From Batillaria attramentaria (lineage: Eukaryota > Mollusca > Gastropoda > Batillariidae): a stretch of DNA of 64,000 nt. Location: NCBI GenBank assembly GCA_018292915.2, contig JACVVK020000017.1:140001-204000 (forward strand). Reading direction: 5' to 3'. The translations under genes and the position numbers were made by a program. Of this stretch, positions 1-13,415 are shown in pieces. Below the pieces are notes generated by a model that saw only the letters and a program-made list of their open reading frames with translations, was not told where the DNA came from and did not search any database. Position 1 is the first letter of the stretch. The number at the start of each line of letters is the position of its first letter.

Positions 1-1184
1 GTGCAAAATTAACGGAACAAGCCATGAACGGAACAAGGCGCTCCTGCATATTCATCTAAGCTTCATCTGCATATACATACGTTCGTGAGACATACACTGC
101 TGTATACATAATTTAACTCATTAGATCAAGCCAAGCAAATAAAAATAATTAACTGCCTTGATGAATAAACAAGGGAGACATTTTCTGCAAGGCTTGCATG
201 CATAATTTATTTTCTACAGGTCAGCATCAACGAGGCTTCTATTAAGCAGCAACATTGCTGTGTGAATGGACACTCATGAACAAGGGTCACATGCGAATAA
301 CCTGCTGCATTTCCTTTTGTTAATAGTTATGTGAATAAGACCGAGTTGCATGTAAATGGAATGGTAAATTTGTTTTAAAAAAAAATAGAAATAAAGAAAC
401 ACGTTATTTACCCATACATTTTAAACCTTATTCCTAGCTGTGATGTATATGAGTGTGTTTTACTGTCCTGATTTTATCTCTTGCTTGTGCTATCCACCAC
501 ACTAGACATTCACTTTGGGGATGACAAAGCTTTTATTGAATTGAAGTGAACTGTCAAACTTTAATTATGAACTTTAGATTTCCCTTTCTCTCTCTCTCTC
601 TCTCTAGGAGTTATTGCAGATCCAAACGATTACTGCTGATCCATCAGAAACTGGTGAAGATACACCTCTGTACATGTACATGTAGAAGCACAGATACAAT
701 GTACACAGATCTATACAATGTATACCGACTGATTGTATACAGTTGAGAGTGAAATACACCTACGCATACAGTGTGTATGAAATTTATGTATATTTACACA
801 TAAAGCAAACACCCTGTGGCCAAAACATAACAAAAACCAACAACAAAAAAGCGCAATACATTACCATAAAATCGCTGAACACAATTCTGTAGTACACTGG
901 TAGCCCTAAGTGAGACACACACCTTAAAACAGGGTGAATACTGTTCAAGTAGGCACATAAAGCTGGTGTAAGCGGATTGAAAAAATACATACATAATGCT
1001 CTGTGGCACATGGAGGAAATCTGGATTTGGAAGTGAAGAGAGATCAAATGATCAAAACATGAAGTCCAACCACTGGAAGTCTGTCTTGTCTCCACAGAGA
1101 GTGATCAGGAGGTATTATGAGAGGTCAAATGCATACAATTATGCAAATGAGGTGATAAAACAAGCAATCCAATACTTATAGACA
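1..1184. other. non-coding region, no gene recognised
   Basis: I see no exon with convincing splice sites or a recognisable protein in either strand. The stretch is AT-rich with a short CT run near 586-605 and a TACATGTACATGT motif near 671-684. A segment around 520-545 resembles the A-rich 3' tails of retroposons, but no element can be delimited. Confidence 0.5.
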
Positions 1185-1185
1185 G

Positions 1186-1786
1186 TGAAGGAAATCAGGT
1201 GACTGAATTAGTGACTGCACTGCAAGCTGCTAACATCCTTATCTGGACGTCGGATAAGTCACACAGCACTGTGAAGGAAATCAGGTGACTGAATTAGTGA
1301 CTGCACTGCAAGCTGCTAACATCCTTATCTGGACGTCGGATAAGTCACACAGCACTGTGAAGGAAATCAGGTGACTGAATTAGTGACTGCACTGCAAGCT
1401 GCTAACATCCTTATCTGGACGTCGGATAAGTCACACAGCACTGTGAAGGAAATCAGGTGACTGAATTAGTGACTGCACTGCAAGCTGCTAACATCCTTAT
1501 CTGGACGTCGGATAAGTCACACAGCACTGTGAAGGAAATCAGGTGACTGAATTAGTGACTGCACTGCAAGCTGCTAACATCCTTATCTGGACGTCGGATA
1601 AGTCACACAGCACTGTGAAGGAAATCAGGTGACTGAATTAGTGACTGCACTGCAAGCTGCTAACATCCTTATCTGGACGTCGGATAAGTCACACAGCACT
1701 GTGAAGGAAATCAGGTGACTGAATTAGTGACTGCACTGCAAGCTGCTAACATCCTTATCTGGACGTCGGATAAGTCACACAGCACT
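1186..1786. repeat. minisatellite, 86-bp unit, 7 copies
   Basis: The unit beginning GTGACTGAATTAGTGACTGC recurs at 1199, 1285, 1371, 1457, 1543, 1629 and 1715, an exact 86-bp period with almost no divergence. Each unit holds two small inverted repeats: CTTATC/GATAAG around GACGTC, and TCACA/TGTGA. The period is not a multiple of three, so there is no long shared reading frame and coding is unlikely. The uniformity suggests recent expansion or homogenisation. Confidence 0.95.
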
Positions 1787-2154
1787 CTTAAGAGCGAGCA
1801 AATGTTTGAAATTTGGGAAACGTTTCTCTTAGAAGCCCAAATCTATGCTGACATGGAATTTTGGTGTAAGTGTATTTTGAGAATAGAACTGGAGAAGTGT
1901 ACATGTACAATGCATGTCATCTTGCACTTTCCTCAAAATAAAGTTAAACCAAAATTCAATGACTGATGTCAAAATTGCACCTTACTGTCATGGTATCTCT
2001 GTTTGATCACGTCTCGACTTTTGACATGGGGCAACTTTACCCTGATAGTGATACTAGCACTGTGGAAGGAAGATGGTGGAAGAGCTCAGTACAGGAAGTT
2101 TCTGGGACAGTTCAATTCACAACAACAACAACAACAACAAAAGCAATCTAGACC

Positions 2155-2465
2155 ATGTACCCAGAGCAAAACAGTTCAACCCTGCCAAGAAGACGGAAGA
2201 GGAAATCCTGCAAACAGCAAAGACGCTGGAGATGGATAGGCCACACCTTCCGAAAACCCGCGTCCAGCATCACACGGCAAGCTCTCACCTGGAACCCACA
2301 GGGGAAGAGAAAACGAGGCCGGCCAAGAAACACCTGGCGACGGATGCCAAGAGCATAGGACACAGCTGGGGACAGCTGGAGACTCTGGCCCAGGACCGGG
2401 AGGCCTGGAGAACCCTTACCGCTGGCCTATGCCCCAGAAAGGGCAAAAGGCGAGAGTGAGTGAGT
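2155..2465 (+). mobile_element. 5'-truncated LINE fragment (C-terminal end of RT ORF)
   Basis: Translation gives a peptide with the signature [20 protein letters not shown] followed by [17 protein letters not shown]. It closely matches the C-terminus of the intact LINE at 30260-33551. The frame breaks near 2345; the next frame continues with a GQLETLAQDREAW-like end. The copy ends in a short GAGT repeat, comparable to the TAAG tail of the full-length element. It is a dead fragment of a related but distinct subfamily. Confidence 0.85.
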
Positions 2466-5222
2466 AAGAATCAAGAAGACTGTTGGTTGTGGGTGTTTTT
2501 GTTTTTTTGTTTTTTGTTCAAAATAACACAAAAATGTAAAGTTTGTTGCTGTTGCTTTCCCTCCTGATACCAAGCATTGTAATTTTCTGAACACACTGCA
2601 AAGGCAAAATGCATAGTATACACACATTTGCAAAATCCAGTACATGTACATGTAAAATGGTTCATATAGTCAGAACAAGTAAAACGATCATGATCATGTA
2701 CACTGCAAAAGGACAAACACGACAAAGGATTGCTACACTGAAAATACCTCTAGTTTAATGCGGTAAAAAGCAATATGGAAACTTTCTGCAAAAATGCGTG
2801 CTGCCTGTGAGATCAGGAATGCCATAAGACAAAATGTCCATAAAAGAAAAATACCAGTCCAGATTGGCTGGCAACTGAGAGTGGAATGTAGAAATATTTG
2901 TTCAGACTATGGCATGCAGGAAGGGTGAAGATCAAATAGGACTAGGCAAAGTAACTCTGCTTCAAACAGCACAAACAGGTTTGCTTGCCTGTGTCAAATT
3001 ATGTTAACCAAAGATGACAAATGATGGTTTAGGAATGATGATACAGTCCCATCAAGTTCTTGTGTACCTGGTAGGATGGGCAATTCAGGACATCGACATT
3101 GCTCACGGCTGATGACTTGAGATCAAAAGCAAAACATGAGAGACGGCAATGAGGATGAATCAAATTCAAAATTTATTCAGCTACATTATATTCACTAAGG
3201 GAAATTCAAACAATGGTGATGATGACACACTTCTTGACTTGGATAGAGTTGTTACACAGTGGGCATCACAACCTATCTCACGCACTGCCCTGCTACACCT
3301 CAGACATTTGGAACCACTACCTACTACACTATGTTCTGTCAACTACTAAAATACAGTCAGAGCCTTCCTCTAGCTCTTCCTCTTCCTCTACTTGGAGGAG
3401 GAGATGGGAAGGGGGAGAGGGTTAGTTAGTCAGTTAGTTAGTTAGTTATTTAGGGCTTTACCCCGCGCAAGCAACAAAGACTATTTCGAGGCTAAGCGAG
3501 GTCCTTTCTGCCAGGTCATTAAAAATAAAAGGGCACACAATTAAACAAGATGTAAATATACATTAAAAATCTACTTGGAGGAGGAGGTGGGGAGGGGGAG
3601 AGGGAGGGGGGAGTAGCTACAAACTGCCATAATTTTGGTACATTTACTAGTATTCATTTGAAATCCAGCTGCTGCCATGATGTACAATACAGTCATGTAT
3701 TTCACATAATGCTGTAAGAAATGAATTATGCTTTTTACCAAACTCACTGCATCGGTGCGTGAAAGATAAGATGAAGACAGCATCACAACAACCATTCATG
3801 ATAAAGCATGCAAGCATTAAGCAAATTACTCTTGTACACAGACCTGTCATTATTCGCACACAAACGTGACAATATCTAGTGTGTGTATGGAGAGCACCGG
3901 AAGCTACCATAAAACTGTGTGAACTTGTTAATGTTCTAGTGTCACAAGGCATTATTAACAGACACTGTACAACACCGACAGAAATGCAACGGTTTTCACC
4001 AGTGAGACCAAAGCTGGAGCTGAACTTCAAGCTCAAAAGCCACAGCAGCATCTCAATGAAAGCGAAAGTGGTGAAAACAATGCAAGATGTCAACTAGTAA
4101 AGACGAAGTTTTCCAAAATCTAACACCAAAAAAGGTTAAAATTTCCAGTGCCCCTGGGCCTGAGTCAGTGTTGACTTACTTGCCTTGATTACAAAACAAA
4201 ACAATCACAAACCGAAACAAAACGATAACAGAGCTTGGAGTCGGACCACTGCTGTACACTAACAGAAAAAAAGTTGTGCTCTGTTTGAAGGTTCGCACAC
4301 CACAAAATAGCAGTCAAACGACATTCTTTCATAAAACCATACATGCTACAAACATCTGAAAAATGTACCCACACGAACAAGCAGTGACAATTTATAACAT
4401 CAGTAAACGCAACGACCCTCTACCATCAGTAAAAACACTCAAAACAAGCTGACACGCAAAAATATTTTGCACGCTCCAGTCAAGCGCATTCATGTGTACG
4501 GATACACATACGCAGACCTTAACACTGCCTGCCCCAAGCAAGCAAGAACGCAAACAGTACTGTACACTAGACGGTGGTGTACAACAAGGGAACAATGTCC
4601 TATCAATGTTGTACAACGCACCGTGCTCATTTCTCTTTTCTGTGTGATTCTCTTTGTTACAAGACACTTTCCTTGCAACAGACCGAACCGCCATCAACAT
4701 CATCCCCAACATACAACAGCCAAAACGACATAAAATCAGGCCTCAGAATTGTCCAGAGGAAAAAAACAAAAAAACCTTCTGAAAATTGGCCAATAGCCCT
4801 GGCTTGAAATAAAAAAATAATATGGAGGGCTAGCCGAAACTGCCAAGCTAAAAATAAGAGAATAGGGAGCAGTTTGTAAGCATTCTGTAACTGTTTGAGA
4901 AAAAAACAAAAACCAAAAAACCCCTAATTTTCCTCATGAAAATGTTTGTCTCCGATGGAAAATTGCATGACATCGGCAATTCTGATGCCTAGCAATAAAG
5001 ACCATACATAGAAAATAGCAGTAGCAGTATCAGTAGCATGTGTGCTTGCATGTGTGTGGGTGTGCAGTGTGACAAACTCTGTCCATGTTCACACATAAGC
5101 AAGTACACAAATTATACATACTTGAAGCATAATACATGTAGTGATGAAAATGATATGCAAAACTCTCAAACTAACAGGTCTTGTGTAATCTTGACTAGCA
5201 CTTCACCACTGCCTCAGACTCA
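2466..5222. other. intergenic or 3' region downstream of the dystrophin-like gene
   Basis: No coding exon is recognisable on either strand. The stretch lies just downstream (on the minus strand) of the stop codon at 5223-5225, so part of it is probably 3'UTR. A minus-strand AATAAA lies at 3172-3177, but nothing shows that it is the one used. Contains purine-rich stretches and a possible short retroposon at 3422-3569. Confidence 0.5.
3422..3569 (-). mobile_element. possible short retroposon flanked by a long imperfect direct repeat
   Basis: A purine-rich stretch beginning CTACTTGGAGGAGGAG occurs just before (about 3388-3421) and just after (about 3570-3604) this segment, like a roughly 34-bp imperfect target duplication. 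The left edge is a GTTA/GTCA repeat, which on the minus strand reads as an AACT-type 3' tail. No tRNA-like head or protein is visible. Alternatively, the flanks could be independent purine-rich simple repeats. Confidence 0.35.
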
Positions 5223-8200
5223 TCACATGTAGCAGTTATCCGCAGTTGCTTGTACAAGGTCTGCCATCGCATGTCCGATACTCTCCGCGGCTCTCAGCAT
5301 TTGGTCCTGTGCGCTGAACTCATTGTGACAAAGAGACAGGGCTGAAAAAGAACAAAATTAAAAGATGTTGTGAATCTCATTCAGCAAAAGTTTCCTGCGT
5401 ACTCAGACAATATGACAGGCGAAATTGTCCAGCATTAAAAAAGGAAAACTCAAAATTCATAAAAGAATGATGTGACTCACACTCATAATGCTGTTATGTT
5501 CAATTCCTTGTGAGAAATCGCAAGGGTAGACATGCAGACCATAAAAAAAAACAAAATGGTAGGCCTGACCCCAGCGGAAAAAAAAAGAAAGAAAAAAAAA
5601 GCTTAGCACTGCAGGTTCTTCGAGATGAACAAAACAGAATCACAACAGACATTCATTTTATTCTTCTGTTTGAAACATTCATTTGAGGTTATGATGGCAA
5701 TCTTCACAACACCATAACTGTAACAGTACAATGAAGCTGCCCTCAGCTCACCTGAATAGGACAGATCTGAGGGGAATGCAGCATCAATCCACTTAATCAT
5801 GTTGTCAATCTCTTGTCGTTCTGGGGTCAGCAGGCAGGAGTTGCCACGTGACACAGCGAAGGTGTTTCTGTCAGACCCTGGGGTGCCGAGGTCGTACGAC
5901 TTGAGCGCATCCAAGGAACCGCGGAAATTTATCGAGTCTGGTGTGCCCAGCAGACCGAACCAGCGAGGCGTGGCACAGACTGTGTCATCAAGGTTACCAG
6001 TTGATTTTCTCCTTGCTCTTCCGTCGGGCGTGTTGGAAAAGCTGCTGTGAGGGTCACCAGTGGGTGAGACAAGAGGTGCTGACATTTTGCGACCTGCAAC
6101 CTGACCACCAGTGGACTTTCCAAGCTGTTTTTTCTCAGCGCCAATGTGACTCGTAGGGGTCTGCCCATAGTCCTTCGCCCCAGCCCTGCGAACAGTTTCA
6201 AAACGGTCATCATCAGAATCTTCAGCCTCTCTTTCCAGTGATGCGGTGAGCGAAAGTTTTCTCTGGCTTTCTATCCTGGCCACAGCTCTGGCGACCTTCC
6301 CCTCAGCCTCGTCGAGCTGGAAAGTCGTCTCAGTGTCAGCCCTGGGTTTTGCAACAGGCGTGACTCCAGGGGAACCTGGTGCTGACAAAGGTTTGTCCTG
6401 GCGTGGAGGTTTGCGTGGACCCGTCTTCAGGATGGTAGGTGGCGCCGGTGTGCGAGGGTCGGCTGGAGTGGATGCCAGCACTGTTCCGGGTGTGCGCATT
6501 ACAACAGGATCTGAAAACCATGGACATTTAACGTCAAGTTGCATGTTGATGTGCTTATCTAATATCACTTATCAAGCTACAGTTGTTCAACTTATTTTCA
6601 TCATAACAAAAAGCTTGTTGACAGTCAGCTACATAAGGAATAAATTAAAGGGTTTTCAGAAACAGTGAGGATCTACCTAAAACATGCATTACAAAGAAAT
6701 AGGGCTTCAACTTATTCCTGGGAGCTTTCTGAATGCTGAGCCCTCTTCCTCACTAGAGTTGCGTATCGCGGGCAATTTTGCATCGCGATATATCCCAATA
6801 TTCTGAGTTCGTATCGCGATGTTATCACGATATATTGCCGCCCCTGGTGCCATCGAATTTACCGACCATTATCCGTGCACTGTAAGCCGGTGGTTTCCCA
6901 TGTGACAGCTGATTGTGTTGCCCTTGAAATGGGACTAATGCAGTAATGCGCCATTCGGAAAGCGTTCGTGCGTCGAGCATTTTGGCGTCTATGTTCGCGC
7001 GGCAGACCAAAGAGTTAGATAAGAATTCTTGGGCATGCCTACAAAGTCTTGAGGCAGTATGCGAGGGCTTCCCTTCCTACAACACACAGCACATTTATAA
7101 GCGGACACACAAGTGCACATCCCTGCACTTTCGGTTTCTCTTTGAACTTGGCGATATATCGCGATGCAAGAGCGTATCGGTATACCGTATTGCCAGGCTT
7201 CCATATCGCTCCTATCGCGATACGCGATAATACCGCGCAACTCTATTCCTCACCGTGCCATGAGTAACCAACACAGGGATACAATGATAAGGTGAGAAAG
7301 GGGACGCCCTCCATTTGTAGGCACAAAGCGGCGGCCGCGACAGCAGGTGTGAGCCAGTGAAACCAGTGAAAGGGTGAACAGCGTGACAAGCTCGCTAGCA
7401 AGCCCGCTAACAGAGCTTTCCGTCTGCAGGCAAGCCAGGTGGGAAAGTGGCGACTGGGGGTTGGGTCAGGTGACTCAGGAGTCACGTGCCAGGCTAACTC
7501 ACTAGGGCAAAAGAGTCAATAGAGGATAATCACTCTTGCTGCCATGTACGCTAACGCTTCTGACTGAAGTCATGGGAGTAAGGGGGGGGGGGGGGGGGGC
7601 GGGGATCTCCTATAGTATCATGCCATCTGGTATATCCATAGGAGAAATGGGGCTTAAACTTACTTCTGGGAGTTTTCTGGATGCTGAACCCTTGGCTAGG
7701 GGTGCCGTTGGTTGTGGTGCTAAGGATGGAGTTGAAGAAGTCGCTGGTGTAGCGCTGCGTGTTGACCGTTGTTGATGCTTCGCCGATAGGACTGATCGTG
7801 CGGCCCAAAACTGACTGCAAGGAACACGGCCACAAGGGGATTAAACATTTTATTTCAAGTTGTTTGAGTGGCTTACGGCACTCAGATCACTACTGCATCA
7901 TCAATGTAGCTTCAAAATTCAGGCTGGGGAATTGCTGCAGGAAAAAAAAAAGACTGAAACCTACATTGGGGTGCAGAGGCAGCATCCTGCTAGGGGGAAC
8001 ACAATGCCCCACTTAAGAAAACAAATTTTAGCATTTAAAAGGCATTTATTAGCCTCTCCTGGCACCCCAAAGTAAAATACTGCTTTGATACTGACATACA
8101 AGTCTTCAAAAGTGAAGTTAGACTGTCCTATACAGCATCACATGTATCACGATAGTGTCTGCACACTTTTCCCCCCTACCTTTTCTTTGGCTAAAACTGA

Positions 8201-11200
8201 CATTTTCTGGCTGAAAGAATAGGACATTTGGCTGAAATTTGCCAAATGACTGAAAATTCCCCAGCCTGAAAGTTAGAGAATCCTGACAACTGAGAGTACT
8301 GGTACCTGTGTTGTCGTCACTGGCTCATGGTCACCATGACAATGAATGACGTGAGAATATAGGAGAGAATGGCGAACAGATGAGCGAGTGCATGTATGTG
8401 TGCTTGTGTGTGTGCTTCTGCAAACTGGATAAAACCCTGTCCGGAATTCCGTCCGCAGTTCTCCAGTCTGGTAACTTGCATGTTGTTCGTCGTGTTCATT
8501 AACATTTCCTGCATGGTGTGCGTGAGTGTGCATGGATGGTTCATCTGAATGCGTGGGTTGCTTTGCACCGCCTCATCGGCCATACACCACATCCTGACAG
8601 CAGCGACAGACAATAACCTTGTAGTCCCAGCGACATGACTACACCTGCTACAGGTGTAATTGCCACACAAGAAGATGAGTGAGTGAAAGTGTGACTTGTC
8701 AGCGACATGACTACACCTGCTACAGGTGTAACAGCCACACAAGAAGATGAGTGAGTGAAAGTGTGACTTGTCAGCGACATGACTACACCTGCTACAGGTG
8801 TAACAGCCACACAAGAAGATGAGTGAGTGAAAGTGTGACTTGTCAGCGACATGACTACACCTGCTACAGGTGTAACAGCCACACAAGAAGATGAGTGAGT
8901 GAAAGTGTGACTTGTCAGCGACATGACTACACCTGCTACAGGTGTAACAGCCACACAAGAAGATGAGTGAGTGAAAGTGTGACTTGTCAGCGACATGACT
9001 ACACCTGCTACAGGTGTAACAGCCACACAAGAAGATGAGTGAGTGAAAGTGTGACTTGTCAGCGACATGACTACACCTGCTACAGGTGTAATTGCCACAC
9101 AAGAAGATGAGTGAGTGAAAGTGTGACTTGTCAGCGACATGACTACACCTGCTACAGGTGTAATTGCCACACAAGATTGCCACACAAGAAGATGAGTGAG
9201 TGAAAGTGTGACTTGTGAGCAAACATGCAAAAGGTTGGAGTCCTCAGGGGTCCAGCCGAAAAGACCTACACACTGCTCTTTAAAACTGACAATACATTTC
9301 CACAAAGAGTCTCATTTAGACCGGCCCCCGTAGTGTAGTGGTTAGCACTTCGGACCATGGACCGGGAGACCCGGGTTCGAATCCCAGCCGAGGCAAGCGG
9401 GATTTTTCTTACCTAAGTCGGCTACTACCCACAGCGGGTGTGCTATGGGCCCAATGGGGAGGCTGTTGCCACACAGCCGAGATTCACCCACTTCACGGGT
9501 GCGACTTTGGGGGTGCTTCCCTTCGTATGACATGTCTTATGATGTGGATGATTACACGGCCGGCACCGCATATGCCGTAGTTCCCGGGCCTGGTGAACAC
9601 CGGGATATTTATGACAGGAAGCGTGGAATGCGGCCCTGTCCCGCAGTCCCAAACCACACGGACCTCCATAGCATAGCATCATCTTACCATCATCCTCATC
9701 TCCATCACCATGCATAATAAAAATTGCCCCAGCTTCCGAGCCCTCCGTGGATTCCACCCATTACCTGGGAGGAACACCACTGGAGCTGGCAAAAAGAGTT
9801 GAGGCATCCAACAACAAAAAAGTTTCATGTAGTGATAGACTGTATCTCACCTGGTCATCATCTGCAGTGTCCAAAGTCTGGCTTGCACCAACATCATCGT
9901 CAGTCTGAGTTGCTTCAGTTATATCAACACTGTGCTCATTTGGAGTTAGGGTCAGCTCAGAGACACCAGTACTTTGTGCACTCAGCTCAACAGTGACCTC
10001 TGCAGTAGCGTGTGATGTCCATTTGTCTCCGTCGTCCGGAGAGCATCTGCCGGCCCTCAGCTGCTGACGCAGTAATCTGCCCATTGAAAGAGTTACTGGA
10101 CTTTAGACAGTTTTCATGTAACAACGAACATTGTCTACAAACGCAGTTATGCCAGCTGCTAGTTAACATAGGCAAGTTTTGTCCCTTACAGTGTCAAGTT
10201 GACTCAGTACCTGTTCTCCCGGCGAAGTCTGTGCACCAGATGAATCAGACTGTGTTTCTCCTGCTGCAGCATTTGTCCAGACTTTTGAGGCTGTCGCTGA
10301 AACACAAACCAAATAGATTGACAGCAACAAATAAAATATGAAAACACAAAAGTGTGTGCACACGCACGGACACACACACGAACACACATACAGTACACAG
10401 AGTCAAACAACAATGCAAACAAACAACTTAGATGAAAGTGATTGTGAAGATAATCAGTTCCATGTAACAGAGGCACTCATAGCAATTTCGGCACAAAACT
10501 CTCCAGAGACCACAACAAAAACAACAACAACAACAAAACCAACAAAACCAACAAAAACTTCACTTTGATGTGCATGATAACTTGACTCAATGACACACAT
10601 CTGGGCTTTTCGGGTGCAACCCACATGATACCAGAAACAAAGGGAAACATGCATGGACTTGCAAGAGTTGGACCACTTCTGGATTTTGCCAGCTCTGAGC
10701 ACACCTCTAGATGGTGGAAACACAGAGGTCAAGGCAAGGACAAGACAGAGCGTTACAGGTGTCATGCTAGAACATGACTTCAAAATCCGGTTGCAAAGTC
10801 ACTGACAAACACTAACCTCCTCTAGGTATCTGGCTGGCGAGTTGCTGTTATCATAGCAAGATCCATGCGAGGGGGAGGATGGGGCTGGGTCGTGCTGACT
10901 GGCCCCATCTCCCCCACTCTCAGAACTGTTGCCGCTGTCGAGTGAGCCTGACCTTGACCCTGCCTCAGCCGCATTTTCGGCGGCAGCATTAAGGTCTTGC
11001 TGCGGGGAGGGTGGTGGTGGTATCGGACGCATTTCCCTGAAACGCAAGAAAGGGAAATAAAGTTATAAAACAAAAAGAACGAAAATGGAGAGAAAAGAAT
11101 CTATTAACCTTTACACATCGGGACGCGAGCCAGCTCGCGTCACTCTCAACAGCCGTAGGCACCGAGCCACGAACCGATTCGCGTCGCCCTAAACAGCCAG

Positions 11201-13369
11201 CAGCTGCATGCGCGTCAGCAGGGAAGTAGGTCACTGGCCAAGCTCGCGATGTCAAAGAGTTAAACTCTCATCTCAACTTTTTTTTTTTTTTTTTTGGTCC
11301 ATTTGTATGGATTTTAGCTCCCCCTCCAAACACGTGGAAGGGACATAACATAGATAAGTTTGATAAGTGAAAACAGACTGAAACAGATAATCTCCCTTCT
11401 CAGTACCACAGCAATGATTATTTCAATTCTGCCATTGATGACTTACTCAACTGGTTTGTTGTTGTCTTTAGCTTAACAAAACACTGACAGGCGATCACCA
11501 CGAATAAAAGTATAGAGGAACATCAGCAACAGTACTCCCAGAAACATCCATGTAAAAGTTCAGGAAAGTGACATTATATTCAGCTAAATGGTGGTTGTAA
11601 ATTGCAAAACACAGAAAACAAGAAATCATGCACAGAGGTCTAACAAGGCAAATGCTCACACATGCAAATAAGCTGAAAGGTTACTATAATACTAAGCACA
11701 GCAGATGAAACATTCGCCTGCACTCAAGACAGTGCAATCAACGATGGCAAAATAAGACGATTACCATTCAAGCAAGCCCTGATCCCCTCTCCCATCTACT
11801 GGGAGGTAGGTGACTTTGCTGCCACGGCGATGCTTCCGACCCAGTTTGTTACGCATAATCTTCACGAAAGCTTTAGTGTCATCTTTTGCTGAGGCCTGAA
11901 GACAAACCATGTACATGTGATAATAAATTTCATTTTGTGTCACACTGTCAGTCTTAAACTTTGACCTCTGCAAAAGCAAAAACAATTATTTCACAAGCAT
12001 GCTGTATGCCATTCAAAGATCCTGTATTATCATACCAGTGAAATTCCAGCATAAACTGTCTATCAGTTTTACGCACAGTGAGCATACACTTTCACCAAAA
12101 CCAACAACAAAATGTTTATTTCAGCAATTTTAGTTTCTACATCAAATTAAGCATTCAATTCACTATTAAAAACTAAAATGAAAAAATGTCAGATCCTAAT
12201 GCTACTTTACAAGAAAAATCTCCTTTTTTTCTTCTTTTTTTTGCTTTTTTTTTTAAAATGCTGCATCACAGACAGACAGCATCCTACAGATTTATGCTAA
12301 TTCCGTTACCAAAATTTTAGTCAAATGTTTGAAAACAATGTATAAAACTTACAGGTAAACAATATTCTTGCATCGGGTGTCTAAGCTGATGGTTCTTCGC
12401 CACTTTTCCCTTGAAGAAACAGTCCTGACACATGTTGAACTTGAGACACTGTAGGCATTTGTATCTGAAAAAATACCATCGTATCTTTCTTTATACTGGA
12501 ACTGGAAACGCTTCCCCGGGGAAGGCAACTATTTCAGGCGTGAAATCTCAAATTTTGAATAAGACAGGGTTTCAAATGTTAATAATAATAATAATAATGA
12601 GTATTATATAGGCGCTTTACCCAATTTCACGAATCGGCTCAAAGCGCCGCGAACTGAACCCAACACGCACGCTCACGTGAATCACACACATTCTCTCACA
12701 CACCGGACATAAACACATTACAATCACGTGGTGCGAAGGGTCAGCTCAGCTATTTAAATTTCGGAATTTAGAATTGCATTTATTTTTAAATTTGGTGGGC
12801 TGGACATTTCCCAAGCAGAGGGGGAGGAAGCCGGAGTACCCGGACAGAACCCCCGACGATCGGCCCGAATGAACGGTGCCACATACAAGAAGGAAAAATT
12901 CTTTGCCCCGATTGGGACTCGAACCCCTGACCTCTCGCATTGGTGACAGGTCTCTTAACCACTAGACCACCGACCGCCCCAAAAGGATACATAACAGTAA
13001 CTCGATGGCCTATGCTGCGGGAGCCAGGGGGGTGTCTTAGTATATAAGTTGCAAAGCCACAAGCGTGCATCTGCCTTGCAGACGCGCTATGCTAGGGCAG
13101 GCTCCCCCAGAATTTCTTCAAAAACTAGACAAAAAATATGTCCAGTCTTGTGCATTTTTGCATGATTTAACGTGCTTCAGAGGAAGACTTTTTTTGGAGG
13201 AACATTTTTAGAATTAGACTAAACTCTGTGCACTTTGGAGCATTTCGGCACGACTTTAGTGCAATGTGGAAGGTTGATTGCTTTTTATGTCACTTGTATC
13301 TTAGGTTCATGCTTTTAAAGTACAGTGCACTCTGTGTGCGTGTGTGTGTGTGTCAGTGTGTGTGAGTGT

Positions 13370-13415
<46 letters not shown>

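Noticed and set aside
671..686. TACATGTA motif enrichment (also near 2641, 19090, 20881, 40377, 40900 and 53790)
   Set aside because: The palindrome seems frequent, but I cannot count it against expectation here and no common context links the sites.
8317..9222. 301-residue minus-strand open frame and an overlapping 254-residue frame
   Set aside because: Both exist only because the 72-bp repeat has no stop in those frames; the predicted peptides are identical 24-residue repeats and there is no coding context.
9321..9394. Possible tRNA gene
   Set aside because: Box A and box B are present but the same head is followed by the same 400-bp body at three loci, so it is a SINE. The heads at 12980, 41553 and 45895 were rejected as tRNA genes for the same reason.
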